A stretch of DNA of 64,000 nt, from contig JAQMWT010000139.1 of the NCBI GenBank assembly GCA_029834535.1, positions 1 to 64,000 of the forward strand. Direction: 5' to 3'. Position 1 is the stretch's first letter; the number at the start of each line of letters is the position of its first letter. The notes under the pieces were generated by a model that worked only from the letters and a program-made list of their open reading frames with translations, did no database searches and had not been told where the DNA came from. Of this stretch, positions 9,988 through 20,008 are shown one piece after another. Both the position numbers and the translations under genes were made by a program. This DNA is from Chrysophaeum taylorii. Lineage: Eukaryota > Sar > Pelagophyceae > Pelagomonadales > Pelagomonadaceae.

Positions 9988-10445
9988 CTTTTGTTGTCGG
10001 TGTTGTTGTCGAGAGTGGCGTCACTTCAGACACCGTCGCCTATGTATGTGTACCCAACTTCGCTATGTGCCTCTTTGTTTGTACACTGGTCAAGGCCGAA
10101 AGCTATTTTAGGATCACAGTCCGTTGTCTAAACGGTCGTCAAAATGGAGGCAAGCCAGACGACACTGGCGGCTTTTGAACAAGCGCACCCCATCGATCGC
10201 AAAGGAGGACGATGCAACAAACCGACCAACCAACACTGGAAAACTGTATGTTCGCCGTCGTCAGCGTCCTCGGAAACAGGCGGTGCTTAATTCTGCAGTC
10301 TCGGCGGCGGCCCGCGAACGAAACAGGTTTTAACATATTAAATAAATAAAGCGCGGCGGCCAGCCCGTTCTCAGCTCACGGAAGTCGGGTGGTGGGAAGG
10401 ACGAACGAACAGAGGGGATCCGAGAGCGACGGGGCCATTTGTCGT
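9988..10445. other. Intergenic between two reverse-strand genes
   Basis: It holds the putative promoter of the JmjC gene and the 3' flank of the VPS24 gene. No protein-like frame is seen. Confidence 0.5.
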
Positions 10446-11257
10446 CTAGAGCGCCTGGAGGCGCGCCTTCATAGCGTCGAGGTCGCCAGGCTCCTCTTCC
10501 TCCTCGGCGACAGGCTGCTCGCTTGCGGCGGGTGCCGATTGCGGCACGGCAGTCGGTACGGTGACATTCTTGTCTTTGAAGAGGTCGCCAGTAAGCTCGG
10601 CGACAACGGAATTGATTTGCTTCTCGGTTTCCTAAAAGGAAAGTGAGACAGAAAGTATAACTACTACAGACCTCCTCGACGTCGGCGCCGTCGGCGATCT
10701 CCATAGCGTCGTTGACCATCTCCTCGATGAGTCCCGCACGCTCCATCTCGCGTGCCATCTCGGTCATCGTCTTCTGGAGCTCGGGGAGTTTGACCTGCGC
10801 GCGACTCGCCCGCCGGCGCTAGACCCAACGCACGAGTTTGTTCATCGCGCTCATGACCTCGGCCGAGCGCTTCATGCAACCTGCCGCGCGAACCATCGAC
10901 GCTTGGGTCTGGAGCTGCATTGAGACCGAATTAAGCGTTGCCCTCGCTGCATACATTCCTGCGAACCGGTCGGGCTTTGGCTGGCCGGTACCATCCGCAC
11001 TCTCTTTGGCCGCTCGCGTACGCACGATCTCCTTGGCCAGGATTTTGCACGCGTCGATCCGATTCGCCTGCGCAACGATTGCCGACGCACGGCCAAAGGG
11101 CGACCACCTTCCCGAGCTTTCTGCATTCGTCGGCGGACTTTTTCTCGGCCGCGTCCATCTTCTTGACCTCGCGATCCATGGACCGCATCTCCTTCGCCAA
11201 ATCGCGCTTCCACTTTTTCAGATCTTCCAAAGGATCTTTGGCCTTGCGCAGGCCCAT
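10446..11257 (-). CDS. CHMP3: ESCRT-III subunit VPS24/CHMP3
   Basis: Four exons: 11257-11108, 11067-10834, 10794-10672, 10631-10446; introns of 40, 39 and 40 nt, all GT-AG and phase 0. The spliced 230-residue product is a Snf7-fold ESCRT-III protein: MGLRKAKDPLEDLKKW, then the basic helix KEMRSMDREVKKM, DACKILAKEIVRTR, VRAAGCMKRSAEVMSAMNKL, and VKLPELQKTMTEMAREMERA. The order and spacing match CHMP3 (VLAKEMIRSR, VKIPEIQATMRELSKEM). The last residues, LDAMKARLQAL, form a MIM1-like motif for Vps4 binding. It acts in membrane scission at endosomes and the midbody. An in-frame Met at 11278 is possible, but the chosen Met gives the MG N-terminus typical of VPS24. It is divergent from bS6m, 123 bp away. 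Confidence 0.93.
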
Positions 11258-11380
11258 CGATACCAGAACGCCACTCATGGAGCGCGCGTGACCGAGGGTC
11301 ACGAGGTCAATGGTAACAATGCCGCGACGAAAGCGAGGGTTAGATAGTTAGCACTGCCATCGCACGATCGTCCGAGAGTG

Positions 11381-11887
11381 ATGCCTCTGTACCACAGCAT
11401 TGTGACGACCACAGCGCTCATGCAGCCGCGCGACCTAACGAACCTCTTTCGACGGTGCGCCAAGCAGATAAACGCCCAAGGTACACACACCAGAGCGAAA
11501 GTGTGGCGGAGTGAATCTACTTACTTAGGTGGCGTCTTTCGGTCGTGCGAGAATTATGGTCTCAAGGCCTTCCCTCACCGCGTCCGGTCTCGCCACGCTT
11601 CGGCGGGATCGGAGAATCGATACCACTACTTTGGCCGCAAGGTGGCGATGTACTATGACTGCAGCGCGACGACCCTTACGCTCGTCGAACATTCGCTTAA
11701 GATGAACGAAGGGGTCAGTCCACCGCTCGATAATATCTCTATATCATCCGCGCAGGTACTTCGCGTTCACACCTTAAGACCGAAGACCAAGATGGACAAG
11801 GTGAACTCGCTGCGGAAGGACAACCCGTGGAGGGCACCGTCGGACTCCGAGAACGCCGCCGCCGCCGCCGCCGAAGAGGGTATATGA
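11381..11887 (+). CDS. MRPS6: Mitochondrial small-subunit ribosomal protein bS6m
   Basis: Three exons: 11381-11480, 11529-11713, 11756-11887. The introns (48 and 42 nt) are both multiples of three and stop-free, so the frame stays open if they are retained. The spliced product (138 residues) starts MPLYHSIVTTTALMQPRDL and then has LKAFPHRVRSRHASAGSENR and YYDCSATTLTLVEHSLKM, the pattern of bS6 (parallel helix pairing over a four-strand sheet; central 'LpYRI...GhYf' strand). It binds uS18 and 16S-type rRNA in the platform of the mitoribosome. The C-terminus is acidic and Ala-rich (AAAAAAEEGI). Removing the introns restores the spacing of bacterial S6, which is why I prefer the spliced model. 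Confidence 0.82.
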   Translation: MPLYHSIVTTTALMQPRDLTNLFRRCAKQINAQGTHTRAKVWRSESTYLGGVFRSCENYGLKAFPHRVRSRHASAGSENRYHYFGRKVAMYYDCSATTLTLVEHSLKMNEGVSPPLDNISISSAQVLRVHTLRPKTKMDKVNSLRKDNPWRAPSDSENAAAAAAEEGI

Positions 11888-12561
11888 AAGGCACCCTACC
11901 TCGCTTTGGTATCGTCCCTCGGGATGAATTACGCACGTTTTACCGACTTTTCGAGTCGTCCTCGACTTGACCCTCCGATACTACGCGCAGCATGTATACT
12001 ATTACGCCAACGACGACGACCGAGAGATAGAGGAATGGAGAGGCACGACGGTACGTGTGGAAAATGATGTTCGGCCGCGCCAATTATACGTGCAATAGCC
12101 TGTTCTACGGGCTATAATATTTGAGGCGTCGGGGGCGAGGGCCCCCCGAGAAGAGGAGGTCAAAGGTCTCGAACATGGCGACAGCGTCAAAGGGAGTGAG
12201 TTCCCGGCTCACCGACGACGGTATGTCTTGAGGACAATCCCAGCTCGAACCAGCGGACGGACATGGTGGTGTGTGTCGTACGAGGTAGCTGACCGGTGTC
12301 GTGTTGTTTTCGTGACTTTGGCCGCGCGTCTTGACGGTCGCCCGCGGCGTGTATCTCGGGCTGCTGGAAAAGAGAAGTGCAATGAAATTTGGTAGAAAAA
12401 GAGTTTTTTTTTTTTCACACAAAGTAGTGTATGCTGCTGGGCGCGTAATAGGAAAGAGGAAGGTGCGCTGCGGAGGCATGCGAGAAAAGGGTTGTTCGCG
12501 ACGGCGCGTAATCCGCACGAAGCCAAAATGTGCTGTGCTGGACGTGGGTTGGCGCTTAGGA
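11888..12561. other. Between bS6m and the KH-WW gene; possible small unassigned gene
   Basis: Two weak coding signals overlap on opposite strands. Forward, 11,960-12,330 reads as protein-like (LRYYAQHVYYYANDDDREI, then after a 48-nt GT-AG intron at about 12,051-12,098, PVLRAIIFEASG...). Reverse, 12,105-12,240 reads MFETFDLLFSGGPRPRRLKY to a TAG. Neither has a recognisable domain or a certain start, so I leave it uncalled. Confidence 0.3.
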
Positions 12562-14030
12562 TCAGCGGCCGGGGGGTGCGTGCCAGGTCGACTCGCCAGT
12601 GAGCGAGTTATGCCTGCGACGCGCGTGAGAACACAACCAACCAAACACCGCGACGGTACCAGTAGGTGCGGCCTTGCCCGTCGCTGTGACTCGACCAAGC
12701 GTCGGCGCGCGCGGTGGCCGCGGCCGGTGCGCCTGCGCGAACGCCGATGCCGCCATACGAACGAAGGGAATCAAATCGAGTCGACGCAGAACGCACCCCC
12801 CGCGGTTCCTGGTTGGGGTTGTTGCTTCTGTTGCTGTGGTTGTTGCTGGCCGTAGTTGACGGGCCAGGCGCCGTAGGCTCCGTAGGCGCCGGGAGGCGCG
12901 TAGACGCCCCCGTACGCGGGCTGGCCGTACGGGTAGGCGTAGCCGCCGTGCTGCATCGGACGCGGCATGCCCGGGTAGCCGTAGGCAGCGGGATACTGCA
13001 TCATCATCTGTTGGTAGCCGGCGTGGACGCCGGCGGGTCCGGCGTGGAGGCTCGCCGCCGTGTCGAGGCGCTTGCCGCTCATGACCTCTTGCGTGAGGCG
13101 GATCGCCTCCTGGATGGCGGCATCGTCGCCCTGGACCTCGATGATACACGGCGCGCCCTCGGGGACGCGCTGCTCGATCTGGATGCGCGCGCCGCTGCGT
13201 CGCTGGAGCTCGTTGATCGTTTCGCCGCCCTTGCCGATGACGCGGCCGACGAGGCTCTTGGGGCACTCGAAGGTGGTCATCTTGCCCGGCACGGCGCCGT
13301 TGCCGACGGCGGGCGAGTTGCCGATGAGCGACGTGACGAGCTCGACGCCCGCCTGGACGCTCTGCGGGTCGCCCTCGATCGTGACGAGGCGCGGCTGACC
13401 CTCGGGGTAGTTTTGATCGATCTGAATGCGCGCGCCGCTCCGGCGCTGAAGGTCTTTGATCGTTTCGCCCTGTTTGCCGATGAGGCGGCCGACGAGCGCC
13501 TGCGGGCAGTGGACCGTCTCTCGCCGGTGGCTCGGCCTCTGGTCGTGGTGGAGGTGGTGGCTCGCGTCGGCCGCCGCGCCAGGGTAGAGACTCGACTGGG
13601 CAGCAGACGCCCCCGACGGCGGCGCCCCCTCGACCCCGGAAGCCATGAATATCTGAGTCGGGCCGCCGTAGCCGAGGCCTTGGCGCGCGCGCGTCTCGAC
13701 GGCCGCAGCGGCGGCATCCCACGCGCCGCCGCCGCCCGCGCCGCCGCCCGCGCCGGCGTATCCCCCCGGCACGTGCGTCCCGCCGTTCGTCGGCTGCTCG
13801 AGGGCTTCGCCATTGAGCGCCTCGCTCGCGGGCGCGTTCCACCGCGAGCGGCGCGCCCTCGCCGACGGCTCGTCCCGAGCGTCGGCGACCTGCGCGACCG
13901 AAGAGACGACGCCCGGCGCCTCGTCGTCGCGCTTCCGCTTGGCGCACTCGCCGTTGATGGCGTCCTCGTCGCCAGGCGTGTCGCGTCCTGGCGCGGCGAG
14001 GTCCGGCGACACTCCGTCCTCGTCAGTCAT
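12562..14030 (-). CDS. RNA-binding protein with two KH domains and a C-terminal WW domain
   Basis: Three exons: 14030-12797, 12732-12660, 12613-12562; introns of 64 and 46 nt. The 452-residue product has KH1 (about 180-245: ALVGRLIGKQGETIKDLQRR) and KH2 (about 265-335: SLVGRVIGKGGETINELQRR), each with the GxxG loop (GKQG, GKGG). A Gly/Tyr/Ala- and Gln-rich linker follows. Splicing the last two introns rebuilds a WW domain: WSSHSDGQGRTYWHNSLTG, then STWHAPPGR, with both Trp, the central aromatic pair and the final Pro. FUBP/PCBP-like KH proteins bind U- or C-rich single-stranded nucleic acid in splicing or translation; the WW domain would recruit Pro-rich partners. Without splicing the frame ends earlier at 12771 and lacks the WW domain. 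Confidence 0.87.
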
Positions 14031-14373
14031 GGAGAAGAAGAAGCAGCTGGTGACTCAACCTCACCACAACACCGCGGGTCGGAAATCACCCCCCGCTCGC
14101 GCCACCTTGGCACCGCTGAGTCACACAATCACCGTCACGGCCAGCCGCGATCACGTCGGGCTCGGGCGCACACCACCGCGGGAGCTGGACGGCCTCGATG
14201 CTGCGTGATGATTCCGTCGATCCTCCTTACCACCTGATGAGAGAGATGGTGAGTCTGCTTTAAATCTTCGATACTTGTCTCGTTCTTGAAGTGTGGCGTG
14301 GCTGGTTGAACCTGTCCAGTCGCGTCGACGCGTACGCCAGCCCCCCCCAATAGGCTCCCCCCCAAACTAACAC
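14031..14373. other. Divergent promoter region (KH-WW / NDUFA5)
   Basis: 343 bp separate two outward-facing start codons. No further gene is seen; the region presumably carries both promoters. Confidence 0.45.
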
Positions 14374-14921
14374 ATGTCCTGCTGGGGCGGCACCTCGCGA
14401 CGACTCGTACTCGCGCTCGCGAGGCGACCCGTCGTCACCAAGACCAGTACCGGCATCGTCGGTCTCCCCGTCGACCCCCACGCTCGCACGAACCTCATCG
14501 CCCTCTCGGAAAAGATTCTCGTCGAGCTCAAGGTGAGAGAGACCAACGGCGATGCTCGTGATTGGTTTTCGGTTCGCTCTCTTGCAGGGCATCCCGGAAG
14601 ACGCCTTCTACCGCCAGAGCGTCGAGTCGATTGTCAACTATCGCTTGAAAACCTTGCAGAGCATCGAAGACGTGAGTGTTCGCACGTCCCCCGCTCGACC
14701 GCGCCGATCAGGAGGAGGCAATCGAAGAGGAGATCGGAATGGGCCAGCTCGAGGAGCTTATCGAGTACGTTGCTTAACGTCCGTCGCTCACTCCTCCCAG
14801 GCAAGCGGAAGACGAACTCTCGTGCATCGCCGACTACAAGGAGGCCAAGATGTGGGAGGTCATGAAGGAGCTCAACCCGCCCGAGTTTAAGACCGGCGGG
14901 ACGGACGACGAGGCGAAATAA
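14374..14921 (+). CDS. NDUFA5: Mitochondrial complex I subunit NDUFA5 (B13)
   Basis: Four exons: 14374-14532, 14588-14671, 14712-14764, 14801-14921; introns of 55, 40 and 36 nt, the last being the shortest in the window. The 138-residue product contains KTSTGIVGLPVDPHARTNLI, ALSEKILVELKGIPEDAFYR, GMGQLEELIEQAEDELSC, and KMWEVMKELNPP. This follows mammalian NDUFA5 (TTGLVGL..., the IP...A.YR motif, GGQLEEVILQAEHEL, and the W-xx near the end). It is an accessory subunit of the matrix arm of NADH:ubiquinone oxidoreductase. The N-terminal leader is basic and lacks acidic residues (RRLVLALARRPVV), as expected for mitochondrial import. The TAA stop is at 14919-14921. Confidence 0.93.
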
Positions 14922-15105
14922 TTTTCATCTGACGCGGCACCCAAGTATCGCGACTCAACAATAATAAAATGCGGTGTTGTCGCTGGTGCGCGCACACATC
15001 TCGCACGATATCCGACCTCGCGATTTTTTGGGGGTAGTTCGGTTTGCTGGGGCATCCCGTTCGTTTGTTCGTTCCGAACGTCATCATGTGATATACAAAG
15101 CTGCC

Positions 15106-15113
15106 GCCGCCAA

Positions 15114-15144
<31 letters not shown>

Positions 15145-15145
15145 T
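15106..15145. repeat. (GCC)n microsatellite
   Basis: Near-perfect GCC trinucleotide run, about 13 units, in the 3' flank shared by NDUFA5 and the coiled-coil gene. Confidence 0.9.
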
Positions 15146-15208
15146 TATAAAAGCAAGCCGTTGTCATCAGTCGCGCCATCCTTTTTTGTTTGGAAGACGA
15201 AGAAAGCT

Positions 15209-16672
15209 CTACATGAGGCGGCAGTTGGCCGGGTCGTCGTCGGCGTGGGATGCCTTGTCTTTGCCGCATCGGAAGCAGCGGAGGCCACCGGGGTCCGTGA
15301 GGTCGGCCTGGAAGTCGGCGCACGCGGCCGAAGGGGGAGGAGAGGGGGGGGCAGAAAGGTCGGAATCGTTGTCGTCGGTCCCCAGAGGACCCGGGCGCGT
15401 CGGTATTGCCTCATCATCATCATCATCATCATTCTCGCTGAGTAAGCGCCGCGTGGTGTTGACACGGTGCGCGACATGGGAAAGGATGGGCGTGGTGACA
15501 TCCTCCTGGAACCAGAAGAGAGTTTTGCGCGCGGCGCTGGCGGCGTCGTGGAGCGAGGCGAGCGCGGAGGCAGCAGTGTCGTCCCACTCGCGCTGCTTGG
15601 CCCTCAGGCGGGCCTGGCCATCGTGGAGCGCCGAGCGCGCCGTCTCGAGCTCGACACCAGCGTCTCGGTAGTCGGTTTCGGCGGCGCGAAGCCTGTCTTG
15701 GAGCGCGGCGAGTTCGCGCGCTAGTCGGTCTCCGTCGGCCGCGTTTGCCTCGGCGAGCTCGCGGCGGGTCGTATCCATCGCCCGAAGCGTCTCGTCGAGG
15801 TCAGCCGCGGCGCGATCGCGCGCGGCCTCGGCGGCCTCGTTGCCTCGCCGGAGCGAGGCGAGCCGCGCCTCGAGGTCAGACCGTTCGCGCTCGCGCGCCG
15901 ACGCCTGAGCTCGGAGGGCCTCGAAAATGTGATCGACAGACTTGGCGCGGCTCGCGAGGTCGGCCTCGAGTGCCTCGATTTTCGCCGCGCGCTCCTCGGC
16001 CTCTCTCGTTTTGGCTGCCAGGGCCGTTCGGAGTTCCTCGCGCGCGTCTCCCGCCTGCCGAAGCGCGGCGTCGATGGACGAGAACTTGTGCTCCATTTCG
16101 CCCCGCAGTCGCGAGGCCTCCGCTCGCAGCGCCTCGCACTCGACGGTCCCGGAACGAGCCGTCTCGGCCGCGATCCTCGACGCCTCGCGCTCTTCGCTCA
16201 AAGATCGCTCGAGGGTCTCGCGTACTGCGGCATCCGTCTTCAACCGCTCGATGGCCTCGCGCTCGGCAATCCTGGATTCCTCCAGCGCCTCGCGGGCGAG
16301 CTTATCTCCTCGGAGCGCCTCGAAGCGCTTCGCCTCCTCTGCCCGCGACTGGTCTCGTGCGTCGCGCGCGGCGCCGAGAGCATCTGCCAGCTCTGTCTCG
16401 AGGTCGGCGCAACGCTTTTGCCACGCCGCGACGTCGTCGCGCAGCGCCTCCGCCTCGGCGCGCGCTTCGAGCAACGCCCGCGTGAGCTTGTCCTTCGTGT
16501 TGAGCTTGGCGGCCTCCGACGCCGAGAGCCGTTGCATCGCGAAGTCGGGGTCGAAGAACACGGCCGCCTGCGTCGCCTCGAGCGCAAAATGGTGGCTGTC
16601 TGCGCTGGTCGCCCCCGGAGAACCGCCGCCGAACGCGAGCGCCGCGTCGACCCCGAAGGGATCCGCGGACAT
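15209..16672 (-). CDS. Long coiled-coil protein with C-terminal Cys/His knuckle
   Basis: Start at Met 16672 (MSADPFGVDAALAFGGG); upstream in-frame Met codons fall inside the neighbouring divergent gene's 5' region. The product has about 487 residues. From about residue 60 to 400 it is one continuous Ala/Glu/Arg-rich coiled coil with heptads (for example TRALLEARAEAEALRDDVAA). An acidic run follows (ENDDDDDDE), then a Pro-rich linker, and finally a small metal-binding-like motif: CFRCGKDKASHADDDPANC (C-x2-C...H...C). No known family is recognised. It could be a centrosomal, basal-body or scaffold protein; that is inference from architecture only. It shares a 37-bp divergent promoter with the DUF1415 gene. 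Confidence 0.7.
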   Translation of the reverse strand: MSADPFGVDAALAFGGGSPGATSADSHHFALEATQAAVFFDPDFAMQRLSASEAAKLNTKDKLTRALLEARAEAEALRDDVAAWQKRCADLETELADALGAARDARDQSRAEEAKRFEALRGDKLAREALEESRIAEREAIERLKTDAAVRETLERSLSEEREASRIAAETARSGTVECEALRAEASRLRGEMEHKFSSIDAALRQAGDAREELRTALAAKTREAEERAAKIEALEADLASRAKSVDHIFEALRAQASARERERSDLEARLASLRRGNEAAEAARDRAAADLDETLRAMDTTRRELAEANAADGDRLARELAALQDRLRAAETDYRDAGVELETARSALHDGQARLRAKQREWDDTAASALASLHDAASAARKTLFWFQEDVTTPILSHVAHRVNTTRRLLSENDDDDDDEAIPTRPGPLGTDDNDSDLSAPPSPPPSAACADFQADLTDPGGLRCFRCGKDKASHADDDPANCRLM

Positions 16673-16709
16673 GATGTGTCTTTCGTTCTTGTTGTTGTAC
16701 TTCAACCCA

Positions 16710-17975
16710 ATGTTCAACGTCGTCGCTGTGTTGTTGGCCGGCAGCACAGAGGCGCTCCGGGCGGCGGCGCCGCCCCTGCGACGGCCGTCGACTCGGGTGC
16801 TATCTTCTGCAGCCGACGACGATGGGCTCGTGGTGTCGCCCGCGCGGACGATGGCGCAGGCGCTCCGCCAACTCTGGGAAACGGTGGCGCGCTACGATGA
16901 GGTTTCCCTTGCGGATCCGATGGACGACGCGACCGCGATCGTCTTCCCCGAGTGTGCGCCCCTCCGGAGCAACCGTATCTGGGCGGCATTCTTCGAGCAC
17001 CGTGAGTTAGTTAGTTCCCCTATTGACGCGAGAAGAACTCTCGCCCCCGCAGTCGAGTGCTGCAAGGACGTCTGCGATCGCTTCGGTACCAAGGTCGTCG
17101 CGATGCCATCGGCGGACGGCGAGGATCGAGCGCTCGTCGTCCGACGGGTGCGAGGGCAGAGGGGGGACGAGGAGGAGGAGGACGACGACGACGATTGGGA
17201 ACTGAGTCCCGAGCTCGCGGCAAAGCTCCGCGGCCTCGACGACGAGGAACCAGTCCCGGAGGCTGCATTCTTTAAAGAAGACGACGACGACGACGACGCT
17301 CCGGACAACGAAATTCTGGCCGTGTCGAGGCGCTGGGTCGACGCGATCGTATCTGGCGCCGGCGTCTGCCCGTTCTCCGTCAACGCCGACAACGCGGGCC
17401 TCCCCGTCGGCAAGGTGCGGTACGAGATTTCTCGAGCCGCAGACGCCGAGTCGGCCTACGCCGCCTACTGGCACGAGGTCGACCTCATCCAAACGACCGA
17501 CGTCAAGGCGCTCTCGACGACGCTTCTCGTTCTGGCCGACCGCCGCTGGGCCTACAACCTCGAGGAATTTGAGACCCTCGGGACTACCCTCGCGCAGGCG
17601 CTCGAGGGCAAGGGACTCGGCTTCGAGGAGGATCTCCAGCTCGTCTTCTTTCACCCCGCCTACGCCTTCCGCGACGGCCGCGAGCGCGCCGGATCGGACG
17701 GCGCCGCGAACTTCGCGCGACGATCTCCATACCCCATGGTCAACATTCTCCGCACCAAGCAAGTCCGCGACGCCCAAAGGTCCCTGCCTACCGCGCTGGT
17801 ATATGCCCAAAACGAGGCCACCCTCGCGGACATCGGTGCCGACCTTCTGGGCGACATGCTCCACAAACGCGACTGGTCACCGATCGACGGCCGTCGCGTC
17901 GACCGCAAGGCCATCGAGGTCCTGCGCATCGCCCAGGATCTCATGCGCCAGTCCGATGCGGCGGCCAATAAGTGA
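16710..17975 (+). CDS. DUF1415 family protein with N-terminal leader
   Basis: Two exons: 16710-17001 and 17053-17975; the 51-nt intron is stop-free and a multiple of three. The 404-residue product starts with a hydrophobic segment (MFNVVAVLLAGSTEALRAAA), a likely targeting signal. It has an acidic middle (EEEEDDDDDWELSPEL, later EDDDDDDAPDNE), then the DUF1415 domain from about residue 195: SRRWVDAIVSGAGVCPFS, STTLLVLADRRW, LQLVFFHPAYAF, and NFARRSPYPMVNILR. These match the bacterial DUF1415 pattern (RWVDEVVIGLNLCPFA; FHPDYQF; NRSPYPMLH). The function is unknown. The conserved Cys and the SPYP motif suggest an enzymatic pocket, which is inference. An alternative start at 16671 would overlap the divergent neighbour's start codon. 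Confidence 0.82.
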   Translation: MFNVVAVLLAGSTEALRAAAPPLRRPSTRVLSSAADDDGLVVSPARTMAQALRQLWETVARYDEVSLADPMDDATAIVFPECAPLRSNRIWAAFFEHRELVSSPIDARRTLAPAVECCKDVCDRFGTKVVAMPSADGEDRALVVRRVRGQRGDEEEEDDDDDWELSPELAAKLRGLDDEEPVPEAAFFKEDDDDDDAPDNEILAVSRRWVDAIVSGAGVCPFSVNADNAGLPVGKVRYEISRAADAESAYAAYWHEVDLIQTTDVKALSTTLLVLADRRWAYNLEEFETLGTTLAQALEGKGLGFEEDLQLVFFHPAYAFRDGRERAGSDGAANFARRSPYPMVNILRTKQVRDAQRSLPTALVYAQNEATLADIGADLLGDMLHKRDWSPIDGRRVDRKAIEVLRIAQDLMRQSDAAANK

Positions 17976-18106
17976 CACCTGTAGCCCGACGTCTTCCCCT
18001 CCCCGTAAGCTCCCTTCCCCGTGTAGTGAAGTGACTGGACCCTGGGGGGATCGCGATCCACCCGTAGCCCCCGTGCGAGGATGCAGAGCGCTCCTAGTTG
18101 TTGACT

Positions 18107-18133
18107 CAACAACAACAACAACAACAACAACAA
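18107..18133. repeat. (ACA)n microsatellite
   Basis: An AAC/ACA run of about nine units follows a 17-bp palindrome (gttgttgactcaacaac, 18098-18114) that contains a TGACTCA core, downstream of the DUF1415 gene. Confidence 0.85.
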
Positions 18134-18237
18134 ACGGCGCTCTGCGCGTATTTCGGGCGGCCTCCGGACACCCTCCTGCGGCTCTACGTAGCAGTGACGC
18201 TACTGCGCCCGTAGGCACCGAAACAAGACACGGAGTG

Positions 18238-18820
18238 TCAGACGGTCTTGACTGCTTTGGCTCCTACATGGTCGGTGGCGGAACTTGCATCAACGTCGAG
18301 GCACGGTATCCAACAACAGCTCGCGACGTCGGACTCTTCACTCTCCGGGTCGTCTTCGCGCTTTTCAGCGCCGAGCGATTCTTCGAGAGCGATCGCGCAC
18401 TCAATCCGGTGACACAAGAAAAAAGCCGTCGTCGCCCACGCATAGAGAATGAACAAGAAAACACGAGACGCGTCGTGTAGCTTGCAAAGGACCGTAGACC
18501 GGACGGACGCGATGCTGGCAAAGATGAGAAGGACGACGACCTGCGTCAGTCTCAACACCTGCGAAATGTATGACCGCGGCGGGTTTAATGCCGCTCACCA
18601 GTCGTCGATCGCAGGCGCTGAACACAGAGACGAGCGCGAGCAAGCAAGGGACGCTCGCGTGAAAGCCACCATATATGCGGAGGCCGTAGTCCACAGCCGG
18701 GCTCTCGGGGCACGTGATCCGCACGTCGACACGCGTCGGCATGAGCGCGCCGACTGCCAGGCATCCCATGCCGCACGCCGCGACACAGTGGAGAGAGCAC
18801 GTCAACGACGATAAACTCAT
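18238..18820 (-). CDS. Small four-transmembrane (tetraspan) protein, unknown
   Basis: Two exons: 18820-18599 and 18558-18238 with a 40-nt GT-AG intron (phase 0). Splicing joins two hydrophobic frames into a 180-residue protein with four predicted membrane spans: SLTCSLHCVAACGMGCLAVG, ASVPCLLALVSVFSAC, TQVVVLLIFASIASV, and VFLFILYAWATTAFFLCHRI. There is a roughly 30-residue loop after TM1 with conserved-looking CPESPAVDYG, and an acidic cytosolic tail (EKREDDPESEESD). The layout resembles claudin/tetraspan-like small membrane proteins, but no family signature is seen. The first Met is placed just before TM1; a longer N-terminus is possible. Confidence 0.6.
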
Positions 18821-20008
18821 ACTTGACTTTAATAACATCGTCGGACTGCCTACGAAGATGTTTCCTGGCTCCAAACAACACACTCACAATAGATAGCCAA
18901 GAGAATCGAAGTCGCAGCCCATAGCGCCACCGCGACCCCCTCGGAGTCTTCCATGCTCGATCCCGCGCTATGTAGCTGCCTTCATCACCAGCAGTACAAA
19001 CTCGATCGATCTACGGCTCACTACCCAACGTAAAAAGTAAACTTTTAAACCCTTCGTCGTGTACAAAGTGATTGGCAAAATCTAGAGTGACCAGCATCGA
19101 ACGAATCCAAAACGCGCAGCGTTCCAAGGGGGGCGACCAGAGCGGACTACCAGTACAGAAGGTCGATGTCCAACCGAGGGTCGATCAAGAATTCGTGTCG
19201 ACACGACTTGATGCACTCTGCGATTGTACACATCGTGGCTGTCCTCCACACTGGGGAATTTGCGAGAACCCCCACGGCCTCGTCGTCGACGATCGACCCA
19301 GATGCACCAACCAAGCAGATTTTCGCGGGTAGATATCTATCTTCTGGCGACGAAGCCGACGCCCTTGCCGGCTCTCGTCGGCTGTTTGAATAGTGACCAT
19401 GCTCAGCGTATGAGCTGTGGCTCGTTGCGCGTGGTGCATTCATGAGAATGATGAAGGGACATTCTCAAGGAACACGGTACAAAATGTGTGAGCCACGACA
19501 TTTTCGCAGGTTGCCCGCACAACGCGCGCGACGAGTGGTGCAACATCAAGAGTCTCGAGATGAACTCTCGAGGTGCGCTACTTAGATTGTCGGCAACAGC
19601 CCCCGCGCTTCGACAGGCACCATCTAGGCAGCAGAACCTGGCAATGCTCTGTTAGTGCGCGCCAAGAAAAATGCAACGACGCCCTCTGCGCACTGACCGC
19701 GATCGCAGCTAAATGGAGTAGCAACATCATCAGGAATTTTAACACCACCCACACTGCGACGGGACGTTCCTCTATGACTGTGGTTTTCGACTATAGCAGA
19801 GACATCACCGCTACAAACCGCAGCGCTCATTCGCACGAGTGGCACAGCCCGCCAGGCAGCAAATTCCCGCGTGAATACCCTCAATAAATATCCGTTAGTT
19901 ACCCTCGTTCAAGTCGTCGTCCAAAAAAGCAACGACGAAGCGCGCCAAGCGCGCCTCTTCTGGGACGGGTCGTTGAGTCAACGAATCTAAACTTGTTCTT
20001 GCCACAAG
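18821..20008. other. Gene-poor stretch with weak open frames
   Basis: No confident gene. The best signal is a reverse-strand frame at 19147-19443 with protein-like sequence (KICLVGASGSIVDDEAVG, then TIAECIKSCRHEFLIDP) but no domain and no clear start. Codon GC3 is lower than in neighbouring genes, and other short frames on both strands overlap it. It may be a decayed gene. Confidence 0.35.

Noticed and set aside
8494-10131. 545-codon forward open frame opposite the JmjC core
   Set aside because: The reverse strand encodes the demethylase with its metal ligands; the forward translation is Arg/Asp/Val-rich noise.
12105-12698. 197-codon reverse open frame
   Set aside because: Most of it overlaps the 3' end and flank of the KH-WW gene and is compositionally random; only the last 45 codons look protein-like, so I mention it in the spacer entry without calling a gene.
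15942-16709. N-terminal extension of the DUF1415 gene over 250 codons
   Set aside because: This part is antisense to the coiled-coil gene and Ser/Arg-rich; the real start is the Met at 16710 before the hydrophobic leader.
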